Assembly (NCBI GenBank): GCA_036346205.1
Contig: JARFJB010000967.1
Location: forward strand, 1,995,001 to 2,059,000
Direction: 5' to 3'
Length of the DNA: 64,000 bases
Origin: Vesta saturnalis
Lineage: Eukaryota > Arthropoda > Insecta > Coleoptera > Lampyridae
Shown here one piece after another: positions 32,994 through 42,090 of this stretch; within the stretch, counting starts at the first letter, position 1, and every line of letters starts with the position of its first letter. The notes under the pieces were generated by a model. It was given only the letters and a program-made list of their open reading frames with translations, was not told where the DNA came from and ran no database searches. Both the position numbers and the translations under genes were made by a program.

Positions 32994-33677
32994 CTAAGGT
33001 ATTATATATTCATCAAACCTTTTCCTATAGCGACCATTATTGACTTCAGCATCCTTATTTATGACTATGAACCCAAACGGATCTGTCCAGCACTTTGAAC
33101 ACATATCCCGAAACAATGTCATGCTTGTGGTGGGGCTTACATGATCCTCATACACATGTTTTAGGTTTAATTCATCTTGCTCAAATAATATAATTAGATT
33201 CGCATTGTCACGAATTAATTGCTTTGGAATTTTACTGTAAGTTTGACCCAAATAGAAACAATCAATATCGTTATGTCTACCCATAGAAAAATATGCCCTT
33301 ATGTTATTTTGCTTTTCACAGGCAATATCATCAAAGATAAAGATAGAGTTTGCTTTTGCACAATTCGGCTCAATCACATCTTGATTATCGCTGAACGTAA
33401 AGTAACCTATATCCTTTATCGGAAGTAGGATTTCCTGTAAAAGTTTATACTTGTTTTGATTTAATGATTTGGAGTATACGTATACATGTTTAAATTTCAA
33501 ACCGTTTTTCTCAGTAAGCAAACTAATCATTGCGTTTGTTTTGCCGCAGTTGGAGGGGCCACATATAATGCCACGTATACTATTAGGAAGTAAATCGCCA
33601 TGTTTTGAAGTACCAGACTTTTCATCAAAGTCATGATTTTGAATTGGTAGTTTTTGTTTCTGCGCAACTACTTTCAT
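32994..33677 (-). CDS. A32-like (FtsK-HerA superfamily) genome-packaging ATPase
   Basis: Intact, 227 aa. Walker A is IICGPSNCGKTNAM (residues about 36-49), Walker B FIFDDIA near residue 113, followed by FYLGQTYSKIPKQLIRDNA, the conserved Gln-bearing sensor region of the A32/Polinton ATPases. These ATPases drive DNA into preformed capsids (family knowledge). The length is normal. The next gene downstream starts 61 bp away on the same strand. Confidence 0.92.
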   Translation of the reverse strand: MKVVAQKQKLPIQNHDFDEKSGTSKHGDLLPNSIRGIICGPSNCGKTNAMISLLTEKNGLKFKHVYVYSKSLNQNKYKLLQEILLPIKDIGYFTFSDNQDVIEPNCAKANSIFIFDDIACEKQNNIRAYFSMGRHNDIDCFYLGQTYSKIPKQLIRDNANLIILFEQDELNLKHVYEDHVSPTTSMTLFRDMCSKCWTDPFGFIVINKDAEVNNGRYRKRFDEYIIP

Positions 33678-33738
33678 CTTCGATGGATGAAATGAAACTA
33701 AACGAATAATTACAACATTTTTATTTATATAATACAGA

Positions 33739-34926
33739 TTATAATTTTTTCACTTCTCCGGTGAGTGGGTTGTACTGCACAATAGCATCGTGGAGAATAA
33801 GACCATAGGCAACGATTCCATTATCGAAAGGTGTTAGTGTTTCCATTTCCAATTTGATGTCTACCGTTGAGTTTTTTAAGGATTCATTCTGCTTAGAACA
33901 GTCCATTACAAATACTGGACATGATTTGAATTCGATGTAGTTGAATAACACATCTGTATTATCTTCATCATAGTAGTCACATCGGAAGTTCAAAAAATTG
34001 CGATAGGCAGGTATGTATTGGTTAGCACTGAAGTTCAAATGCATTGCTTCATAGGGATAATACTCCTGATGTTAATGTGATCAAACTTTCCGGCTCTTGC
34101 AGACTTAGTGTACCTTTTACCTTGTTGGAATGCAACAATTATCCAGCGCGGTTTTTCTAGTTGCGTTGACGTTTTTATTGGCCATATATCAGAGGTTGCT
34201 TGTTTTAAAGCAGGTAATTCATATAACTCCCATTGACGAAATGGAACAGTAACAATAGAATTCTTATTTATTCCTTCAAACAAGTCCAGTTTCGCGGCAT
34301 CACTAAGGGTTAAGTGTGGTACTTTCCATTGAATTTTATTTAGGTTATTTCCGCATCAACGTCACCATAGTAGCAGTTTGTATCGCTTCTAGATCGAATT
34401 AAAATCAACTCTTGACGCATATTCACGATCACTTGACGATAATCCTCCATTATTCCAAATATGTGGTTCAATGGTATGCATACTGTAAAGGATTTTTCGC
34501 CATTTCCTCATCGAATTCTACTTGTAATGGTTCATCATTCTTTGGTGACCACCCCAAATGGCTTAATGCTTTGCTCTTGCTTGTCGTATAAGAAATATAT
34601 CCTTTAAGTGTAGATGTTATGCCGGGATTTCGGCAAACGTCCACTCTTTGACCGCCTAACTCATAACGAATCTCTTCGAAAAGGAAGTTGGGGAAATTAT
34701 TGGTTAAGTTACATGATTTTCCTTCATCTTCTTTCTTCAGCTTACCTTCTATGTACAGAAAACTATCATAAGTAGCTGTAATTAGATCCTGACTTTGAAT
34801 TAAAATGCGTATTTCTTCGGAAGGTCCATACTTAGAAGAGCCATACGGAAGATAGGTGTGAATATCTGATTTAATTATAGCATCATCAAAATGTACGTTT
34901 TGAAAGATGTTTAATGATTCGGTCAT
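33739..34926 (-). pseudogene. Major capsid protein, double jelly-roll type, broken in three frames
   Basis: Pieces at 34,926-34,468, about 34,470-34,035 and 34,044-33,739 together cover a protein of about 395 residues. Recognisable parts are the N-terminal SDIHTYLPYGSSKYGPSEEI, ELGGQRVDVCRNPGITST, the ELILIRSRSDTNCYYGD segment, VPFRQWELYELP and the C-terminal IVAYGLILHDAIVQYNP. This order matches the insect family of double-jelly-roll-like capsid proteins of Polinton or adintovirus type. At least two frame changes and one stop are present, so no full-length product is predicted from this copy. Confidence 0.85.
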
Positions 34927-35510
34927 TGTGTAGATGCAATGAGGGTTGATGAGTAATTAAAGATTTACTAAAGGGATGATGTCTTTTATATAAATTTCTT
35001 CTCAAACTTTTAAATTACTTGTTATTAATTACACCTTTTACAGTTTGTTTACTTTATATTTCAAGAAGGCACTATAAATGTGTTATACAAAGAAAATCCT
35101 TGTTCACATTAGCACACTTATGAATGCAAACCTATTGTTATTTATAGCGAAACCTTTTTCTTCATACACATTTTCATTAATTATTATATTACTAATTATG
35201 CGATGTAGTTTTGGCAAGTTTTAAAGTGATTAAAAATAATTTTTAAGAATGCAGATGCATTGTGTGTTTTATACAAAGAAAGTCTTTATTAGCTTGAATA
35301 TTACATTTTTTTATACATTCCTACAAATTTTTAAGAATGCAAATGCATTAGTAACAAAGAAAACCCATTGTTCAATAAAACAAATGCATTCAGCTTCACG
35401 TGTGTAAGCGGAACATATCATTTGGAAAAGAGATAGACATTAAAGTAAACTTCATTCAAGGTCTCTTACACATAACAAATTTAACATTTCTTAGAGATAC
35501 ATTAATTCTA
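34927..35510. other. Non-coding gap between capsid and penton-like genes
   Basis: The only large gap among the tightly packed leftward genes. It is AT-rich and holds a repeated block: tttttaagaatgcagatgcatt (about 35,239) recurs as tttttaagaatgcaaatgcatt (about 35,328), each near acaaagaaa. The palindromic aatgcatt and the repeat suggest a promoter or replication-associated region for the capsid gene; a decayed gene is also possible. Confidence 0.5.
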
Positions 35511-36353
35511 TTAAAATGTACGCTTTGAAACACGTTTAATGGTTTGCTCACTCAGAACTTTCAATCCAATTGATGTTAAAAAGTATTTCTCTGCAGATGT
35601 TAACTGCAATGAGGGTTGATTAGGTCTTTTGTATGGAATTGTCCTGTGATTAATTCGCAGACCCATGTTCTTTAGTTCTAAGCGTACCGTGAATGGTTCA
35701 CTTTCACCAAAGTCTATTAACTCACCCTTTTGATTTGCCAATTTGATTGTTATATTACTGATTATGTCTGTGTTTATTTCTAAATATTGAGTGTTGGTTG
35801 GAACTTTATCCAAACGATAGCCCGAGGGTACGGAAACGTCAATTTCGTATATTACCTTTGCAGGTTTACCGTTTCGATAAGATCCCTTTATAATGTTGCA
35901 CTCCACATGCAGATTAGTGTGTTTAATTATTTGGATGTCTAACGCAGATGTGTGGGGAACATTCGCTTTTAGTATTCTAGGCTCAAACCCGAGCATGCGG
36001 CCAATGCTACTCTCTTTAGTAAAATCGATCTCAAATGAACTGTTTATCTCACACTTAAGCGTATTGTTGTTTGCGCTAATGAAAAATTTTTCTGTGGGTA
36101 TCTTTGATTTCAAGTAAGCACTAATTTCATCTAACTCATAGGCACCGTGTGGAATATTAATCACTCGCAAATGAGATGAATTTGTTCTAAAATAAAATCT
36201 ATCGCTGCCCGTATAAATGTTTCTAATGCTGTTGCACCCGTAAAATCCCACCAATCCAACAACGTATTTCTTCTCCAAATCTAGCTCTATCGGTGGGTAG
36301 AAGTTGCAGCTAGCTATGTTACCAACACCTTCTAAACTGAATGTTATTGACAT
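35511..36353 (-). CDS. Penton-like minor capsid protein (single jelly-roll candidate), 280 aa
   Basis: Intact. The start SITFSLEGVGNIASCNFYPP followed by YVVGLVGFYGCNSIRNI, RFYFRTNS, and INIPHGAYELDEISAYLKS is the typical order of the minor capsid protein next to the capsid gene in Polintons: beta strands, then a GxYEL..I..YL element. Later beta-rich stretches (VECNIIKGSYRNG, VIYEIDVSVPSGYRL) fit a jelly roll. The C-terminus is basic (EQTIKRVSKRTF). In Polintons this protein is proposed to form the fivefold vertices (family knowledge). Assignment is by sequence order, not by structure. Confidence 0.7.
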   Translation of the reverse strand: MSITFSLEGVGNIASCNFYPPIELDLEKKYVVGLVGFYGCNSIRNIYTGSDRFYFRTNSSHLRVINIPHGAYELDEISAYLKSKIPTEKFFISANNNTLKCEINSSFEIDFTKESSIGRMLGFEPRILKANVPHTSALDIQIIKHTNLHVECNIIKGSYRNGKPAKVIYEIDVSVPSGYRLDKVPTNTQYLEINTDIISNITIKLANQKGELIDFGESEPFTVRLELKNMGLRINHRTIPYKRPNQPSLQLTSAEKYFLTSIGLKVLSEQTIKRVSKRTF

Positions 36354-36380
36354 AACTGAGAAAATTTAAGGTTATGTCGA

Positions 36381-36813
36381 TTATTTATATAGAAATTGTA
36401 GGCATAGGTGCCCGCAAATAATGCTATTAAATTCCTGATCTTGATTGTAATTATAATAAATTTTACATCCCCGAAAGTAGTTAATCGCTTCAACTGGTGG
36501 TCGAAGATTACCGAAACTATCGTAATACCATACCTTTTCACCACGCTTTTTGTAGCAAACTCAATGTGTACCCGGTCCACTCTGACTATCTAAGTTGATG
36601 ATTCCAGATTCATTTTCTGTGGTAATTTAGGCAGGCTATCTCTCATAAAAATACCCTAAAGTATGGTACACCTTTTGTGTATTTCTTTAAATCAATATCT
36701 GTTAACGCTCTTTCGGGTAATACTCAGTTTTTTGGAAACGGTTTTAAGTATAATGCACCTCCAGATTTGTATGGTTTTAGATAGAATGCGCCACCAGCGA
36801 TCGATTCCATCAT
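36381..36813 (-). pseudogene. Adenain-like (Ulp1/C5) cysteine protease, inactivated
   Basis: Maturation protease of the virion. The ATG at 36,813 overlaps the stop of the PLA2 gene by four bases (ATGA). The text starts with GGAFYLKPYKSGGALYLKP, followed by YTKGVPYFR, then SGPGTH with the catalytic His, YYDSFGNLRPP with the Asp, and IICGHLCLQFL with the Cys, ending at 36,381. Lesions: a stop near codon 31, two frameshifts between 36,670 and 36,610, and a TGA directly after the catalytic His. A 78-codon frame at 36,344-36,580 covers the same DNA in a different phase and is a shadow. Confidence 0.82.
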
Positions 36814-37499
36814 ACGATTATGGCGCGATGTCTCCTCTTGCAATTTTTGGCATTTTTTGCATCATTGACTGCTTTGGCAATTCCCGATGCACCGCCAGCT
36901 AAAGCACCGATTGCTGATAATCCTGCGAATAACGGAATAAGAAATGGTAAAACACCTCCTTGTTTAGGTAAGGGAATTACTCTAGGAACTTTAATGTTTT
37001 TCTTTCCCCCCAACCTTTTTACTACACGTTTTGCCGTTGACAGTGCTGACTTTATTGTGTCGGTGAAATCTCCGTTAGCTTTCATTTCTTTAGCTATTGT
37101 TTTCCGTACATGCAATAAACTTTCACCATTATTCTTCTTCTTGGACCGACACCCCATCCCAAATTTTCTCTTTGCCTTCATGGTGGTACCGACTGCTAAA
37201 GCTGCAGCTCGTTCACCTAATGTTGCGTCTGCTGATTTAAAGCGTTCCCAAGCTTTTTCTTCTAAAATTTTATCTGCTCTATGTCGACTTTCTAAATCTT
37301 GGTAGTCTCTATAACTGATATCATGTAGTTTGCACTGCGCATCTAATTGATTAATACCGGGGTCACCGCGTGCTAGTCGTTTCTCTAATTTTGTACCAGG
37401 ACCACAATACTGGTAACCGGGTAAATGCAATTCCACCGGTAGTTTATTGATTAGCGTATTCACTAAACCACCTGCACTCTTCCGCTTCTTACCTATCAT
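36810..37499 (-). CDS. Phospholipase A2-domain virion protein, 229 aa
   Basis: Intact. After a basic N-terminus (GKKRKSAGG) the PLA2-like domain shows the calcium-loop text YCGPGTKLEKRL and the catalytic His-Asp helix DAQCKLHDISYRDY, as in parvovirus VP1-type and Polinton PLA2 domains. The middle is basic, with Lys-rich stretches. The C-terminal 45 residues carry a hydrophobic helix (GVLPFLIPLFAGLSAIGALAGG) and a Lys/Arg tail, resembling the membrane-active or core-type proteins of related viruses. A role in passing membranes during particle entry is the usual interpretation for such domains; here it is inference. It overlaps the protease start by 4 bp. Confidence 0.85.
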   Translation of the reverse strand: MIGKKRKSAGGLVNTLINKLPVELHLPGYQYCGPGTKLEKRLARGDPGINQLDAQCKLHDISYRDYQDLESRHRADKILEEKAWERFKSADATLGERAAALAVGTTMKAKRKFGMGCRSKKKNNGESLLHVRKTIAKEMKANGDFTDTIKSALSTAKRVVKRLGGKKNIKVPRVIPLPKQGGVLPFLIPLFAGLSAIGALAGGASGIAKAVNDAKNAKNCKRRHRAIIV

Positions 37500-37559
37500 T
37501 GTTCACCTTGGGGGATAGGGTAGGGTATTTATACCTAAAATCGTGTAAAAACTTTATTT

Positions 37560-38408
37560 TTAGTAAATGCTATACATTAGATAAGCAGGGCGATAGTACA
37601 ATATTTCCATTAAACATACAGTGTTATGTGAATTAATATTATACTTGGCATTTATAACATCATCAATGTGTTTATAAATGTCATCATCACCGAATTCCTT
37701 CTCACGAAAACGACGGTAGTCAACCACTTGTCGTATGAATTTCTCATAGAAACACACCAGATTGTAAGATTCAAGAAATTCCAATCTATAGCTTATTATA
37801 TCCTTCAAATCGAATAGTTCCTCTATGTTATGGGCGTTGAATGTACACGAACAACAGTTGTAGTTTTCTATCATAACAGTTTTCAAAATTCTCTCATATC
37901 CTTTAAGCAATTCCCAATTGCAATAAATACCGAGATTACTAGATAGAGATTCGTAATCTTGCTCATGTATTATATCCTCCTCGTTTACATGTGACCAATC
38001 AATTTGGCTTTCAATTTCTTGGGATCGAAGAAATTGTATTTCTACGTATGAATACCATCTTAGAAGTTCATTCCATTCCTTCACGTCTAATATCACGCTG
38101 TTGCCACATCTCATACGCACTACTGGTGCAAGGTTAAGGTGTGTACTGTATCCAATTTCAATATGCGTATCGTTCGATAGTTTATAGGAAGCACAATCGA
38201 TTAAGTATTCATTAGCTGCCTGTTTGTACACCTCAGCCCTATCTTGAAATGATGATGACCAGTCGGAATAACCTTCATCTTGTTTCTCTTCATTTTTGCT
38301 ACTACTACTACCATCACTATTTTGACAGCATGAACAACAAAATGTTAAATTATTATTCATATTGTTATTACATGAAGTATCCAGGAGCGATTTTATTGCT
38401 TTTTTCAT
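37560..38408 (-). CDS. Polinton protein of unknown function, 282 aa
   Basis: The first gene of the leftward array. I take the ATG at 38,408; a GTG upstream extends the frame by eight codons only. The N-terminus is Asn-rich with a cysteine cluster (FCCSCCQNSDGSSSS) and an acidic linker; the rest is rich in aromatic and acidic residues (EWNELLRWYSYVEIQFLRS, NWELLKGYERILKT). There is a second Cys pair (NYNCCSCTFNAHN) and no signal peptide. I recognise no family. It starts about 165 bp inside the right TIR and is probably driven from the TATA box at that TIR edge. Confidence 0.7.
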   Translation of the reverse strand: MKKAIKSLLDTSCNNNMNNNLTFCCSCCQNSDGSSSSKNEEKQDEGYSDWSSSFQDRAEVYKQAANEYLIDCASYKLSNDTHIEIGYSTHLNLAPVVRMRCGNSVILDVKEWNELLRWYSYVEIQFLRSQEIESQIDWSHVNEEDIIHEQDYESLSSNLGIYCNWELLKGYERILKTVMIENYNCCSCTFNAHNIEELFDLKDIISYRLEFLESYNLVCFYEKFIRQVVDYRRFREKEFGDDDIYKHIDDVINAKYNINSHNTVCLMEILYYRPAYLMYSIY

Positions 38409-38572
38409 GACTTTACTTGTCCACAACCGCACTACGACTAAACACTACGGTACATATGGTTGTAGGAATGTTACATGATCCAGCAAAGGTATGTTAAGTA
38501 CATCAAACTTCCCATAATATGTGTATTTACTTAAATCAGTTTTTATCTGTATATTGTGGTAGTCTTATAAAA

Positions 38573-38584
38573 ACTTATATAGAG
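38573..38584 (-). promoter_or_regulatory. TATA box at the inner edge of the right TIR
   Basis: On the minus strand the TIR ends CTATATAAGT, the mirror of the left TATA box, and points into the leftward gene array. The matching TCAGT initiator present on the left is not found at the same distance here, because the TIR match stops right after the TATA box. Confidence 0.45.
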
Positions 38585-40433
38585 ATAAGATCGGGTAAGG
38601 TCGGATAAGTTCGGCTCACCTTTTCATAAGCTACGACTCAACAATAGATCGTCTTTATTCTTTTACCTTGAAAATTGTAAGCATAGACTTTGAAGCGTCG
38701 TCTTTGTTCTTGATTTCCTAGAATTGAGATTACAATTTATTTTTATAACTCGACTAGAAGAATGAATCACTTTTGTTCTTTTACCTTGAAAATTGTAAGC
38801 ATAGACTTTGAACAATGGGCCCCCTTTTTAATTTCCTGGAATTGAGATAACAATTTATTTCTAACTGAACAATGGATCGTCTTTGTTATCAGAGGTGTGA
38901 CCTTGTAAGCATAAACTTTAAATCGTTGACAATGGATCGCCTTTATTCTTGATTTCTCAGAATCGAAGTGTATTTAGATAACAATCTATTTTTATAACTC
39001 ATAAAACAATATATCGTCTTTGTTCTCTCATGTGACCTTGTAAACGTAAACTTTGAAGCGTTGACAGTAGACCGCCTTTGTTCTTGATTTCCTAGAATTG
39101 AGATAACAATCTATTTCTTATAACTCGACCAGAACAATGAATCGCTTTTGTTCTCTCATGTGGCCTTGAAAATTGTAAACATAGACTTTGAACAATGCAT
39201 CGTCTTTGTTATTGATTTCCTAGAATTTCAGAATGACTCAGCCAAAACAATGAATCACCTTTGTTCTTTAACCTTGAAAATTGTAAGCATAGACTTTGAA
39301 CAATGGGTCCCCTTTGTTCTTGATTTCTCATAATTGAGATGTGGTCGTATGGGGGAAACGGTTTCGAAACAGCTATCTGTTTTGGGAAAACGGACCCCCT
39401 GTTTTAGGAAACGGCTACCTGTTTATAGGAAACGGCTACCTGTTTTTAGGAAACGGCTACCTGTTTAGGGGAACGGCCACCTGTTTAGAGCACTTGAGGG
39501 GGCGTGGCATTGCTTGAAACATGCACCTCAGGGCTCTTGATTTCCTAGAATTGAGATAACAATCTATTTTTAACTGAATCATGGATCGTCTTTGTTATCA
39601 GAGGTGTGACCTTATAAGCATAAACTTTAAATCGTTGACAATGGATTGCCTTTGTTCTTGAAAGATATGTCTTTAGATAACAATCTATTTCTAACTGAAC
39701 AATGAATCGTCTTTGTTCATTTACCTTGAAAATTATAAGCATAGACTTTGAACTATACATTATTCATGATTTCTCAGAATTGAGATAACAATTTATTTTT
39801 ATAACTCGACCAGAAGAATGAATCGCTTTTGTTCTTTTACCTTGAAAATTGTAAGCATACACTTTGAAGCGTTTCTTGATTTCCTAGAATTGAGATAACA
39901 ATCTATTTTTATAATAACGGAACAATAGATAGTCTTTGTTCTTTCATGTGACCTTGAAAGCATAGACTTTGAACAATGCATCGTCTTTGTTATTGATTTC
40001 CTAGAATTTCAGAATGACAGCCAAAACAATAGATCGTCTTTGTTCTCTCATGTGGCCTTGAAAGCATAGACTTTAAACAATGGGCCCCCTTTGTTTCTCA
40101 GAATAGGGCGTGACCTTGAAACATGCATAGACTTGCTTGAGACTGAGGGCAATGACCTTCAGGACAATCAACAATCTAGTAACTTTTCTAGTGACTTTTC
40201 TACTGACCTTGAAGGACTCGTGTAAGCATGACCTTGAAGAGGCGGGATTACCTACCACGTGGCCTTGGCAGGAGTACAAACCAACAACGTGGCCTTGACT
40301 TAGCAGCTACCCCTTGAAATAGGCAATGTTACCGACCTTGAAATCTAGTAACTTTTCTGGTGACTTTTTCCTAGATCTGGTGACAAATCTAGTGACAAAA
40401 GTGGCTCAGAACCGCTATAGCTATACTACTACT
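38573..40433 (-). repeat. Right TIR of the Polinton, 1861 bp
   Basis: Mirror of 24,063-25,880. It is 43 bp longer, essentially because the minisatellite at about 39,355-39,485 (aggaaacggctacctgttt units) has two more copies; there is also one extra AGT triplet at the very end. Other differences are scattered single bases. Confidence 0.95.
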
Positions 40434-40439
40434 CAAGAT
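40434..40439 (+). repeat. Right target-site duplication of the Polinton (CAAGAT)
   Basis: Exact copy of 24,057-24,062. After it the transposase frame resumes in the same phase in which it was left. Confidence 0.9.
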
Positions 40440-40990
40440 GCTACTATTGAGCTAGCTGAAAATATTATTCAAAAAGTTCAAGAGCCAAATGTTGTTCGAG
40501 CCAGGGTTGATGAGGAAAACTTACGCGCTAGAAGGGGTAGATGGGTTGATTTAAATGAAATTATCGTTCCCTCATTCCCACGTTTGTCACATTAATATCT
40601 TAAAGAGTTAACTGTAGGAATTTTTCAATTAAAGCTTGCTCCTTCTTATATACAGGTCAATGAAATAGAGGACCGCCAGGTTCAATATCAATTTGATGAA
40701 AACTACGAACCCGGTTTTATACGGGTAAGGATATATTCCCGCCTCAGAAATGCTACTCGTTACCAGTTGTGGATTGCATTTGTGCCGAATAATGAGGAAG
40801 ATGAACCTAACCCAATATTAGGTACTTACTGCACCTGCAAGACTGGTGCCAGAACTTTAGGTACTTGTTCTCATGTGGCAGCTGTACTATGGTTTTAGGA
40901 TACGCTAGGTATCAAGAGCTAATCAAATATCCTTCTACAAATGTTTTAAATCATATACTCAATGCAAATAATGTGGAAGTGATAGACATT
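40440..40990 (+). pseudogene. ISL2EU-like transposase, 3' part with SWIM zinc finger
   Basis: Continues the reading left at 24,062: a helical linker (ELAENIIQKVQEPNVV and RARRGRWVD), a stop near 40,594, then in a second phase GFIRVRIYSRLRNATRYQLW and the SWIM-type finger YCTCKTGARTLGTCSHVAAV (C-x-C, then C-x-H) at about 40,828-40,887, ending near 40,990. SWIM fingers bind nucleic acid or protein and accompany the nuclease in this transposase family. Confidence 0.75.
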
Positions 40991-41335
40991 TAACATTTGA
41001 TTATGCAACTTTTTGATTTCTATGACAATGGTTATATCAAGACCAAAAATTATTTACTGTTTTCTGCCTCATCAGTTCAGTTAACTGATATCTTATTAAG
41101 CTTAGATATTTTTAATATATTAAAATACGTTCATTAACGTTTCTACATAAACATTTCTTATTTCCAATGGCTGTACAAGGCGGTAGTGATGATGGAGGTA
41201 GACCTGCGAAACCGGTCTGTCGATGGTGTGAACAGTGAAGACACTAGTATCTTAAAGAATTTTCTTTTCTTAGTTTTGCAAAATAAAGATAAATTTCGAC
41301 AAGCGCCTTCTTTATCAAAAGAATCTACTGAAAAT
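40991..41335. other. Non-coding or unrecognised DNA of the ISL2EU-like element
   Basis: Lies between the transposase end and the right TIR. A short open frame near 41,190-41,350 has no recognisable motif. Confidence 0.5.
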
Positions 41336-42088
41336 TTTATTAGAAAATAGTGAGCATAATAAATGAAGCACATCTAACCTTTCCGTCTGTCAATCTCCAA
41401 AAGCTTTGTATTTCGCAACGACATCCAATTGCAAGGGATTTTTTATGTTAACGGTTTTTTCCGTACCTATATGAAGTTTAAGATATCGCTTTGGTCCTTT
41501 GTACTTGGACACCCAGTATCAGTATAAACACATCGTGACTATTATGTAGGTATATACAGTTGGCAAATAGTTTATTTTAATATAGACATTTCAATTAAGT
41601 TGTCAGAAAATTAACTAGGAAGTACTCAATTAAATCTATTAAAGAAATGAGACACTCTGTATAACGGACGTCTAGGGGACTTAACTTGCAATAATAATTT
41701 AAATGGACATATATATGTGTTAACTTCCATTCACCAAAATATCAAAACAATACCACCGTATAATTGTTTTCAGATACATATATTTGGTCTCCCTCTGTAT
41801 ATCAGGTGTATGTACAAAAATAATGAAAGTAAAGAAAAGGTTGTAACCAGTAGCACAAAAAAATAACATTCCACTAAGTTTTGCGTTAATATTGGCAAAA
41901 ATGTCCATTTTATGATATATTGAAAGTATCAAATAGTGATATTGCAGACCCTGTATAGCAAAAACTGTTGAGCTTTGAGCTTTCGGGCAATGCAGACATT
42001 TGATCAATTGGTCAAGTTCTAGAACATATCAAAATTTGGCTAAATTCTTACCGAAAGGTATTTTACATTTAAAACGTGCCCCCTCCTT
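41336..42088 (-). repeat. Right TIR of the ISL2EU-like element, inner part
   Basis: Inverted partner of 21,745-22,436. It is cut at 42,088 by a mariner insertion and resumes at 44,097. Confidence 0.85.
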
Positions 42089-42090
42089 TA

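Larger units (their letters stand above)
24063..40433. mobile_element. Maverick/Polinton, 16,371 bp, complete ends
   Basis: The ends are 5'-AGTAGTATAGC on the left and its mirror on the right, flanked by a perfect CAAGAT duplication, with 1.8-kb TIRs. Inside are the family hallmark genes: protein-primed DNA polymerase B, retrovirus-type integrase, adenain-like protease, A32-like ATPase, and major and minor capsid proteins. Size and 6-bp duplication match the family (15-20 kb). It interrupts a transposase reading frame exactly at the duplicated hexamer. Several genes are open and the two TIRs are very alike, so the insertion is younger than its transposon host; the broken polymerase, capsid and protease genes indicate that this copy is not autonomous as written here. 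Confidence 0.95.

Noticed and set aside
36344..36580. A 78-codon minus-strand frame that could be taken for a gene
   Set aside because: It covers the protease in a different phase; the protease motifs are read in the neighbouring frame.
36820..37305. 161-codon plus-strand frame opposite the PLA2 gene
   Set aside because: Shadow of a clearly conserved gene on the minus strand.
38409..38432. GTG start for the leftward unknown gene
   Set aside because: In a eukaryotic setting the ATG at 38,408 is the better start; the extension adds eight residues only.
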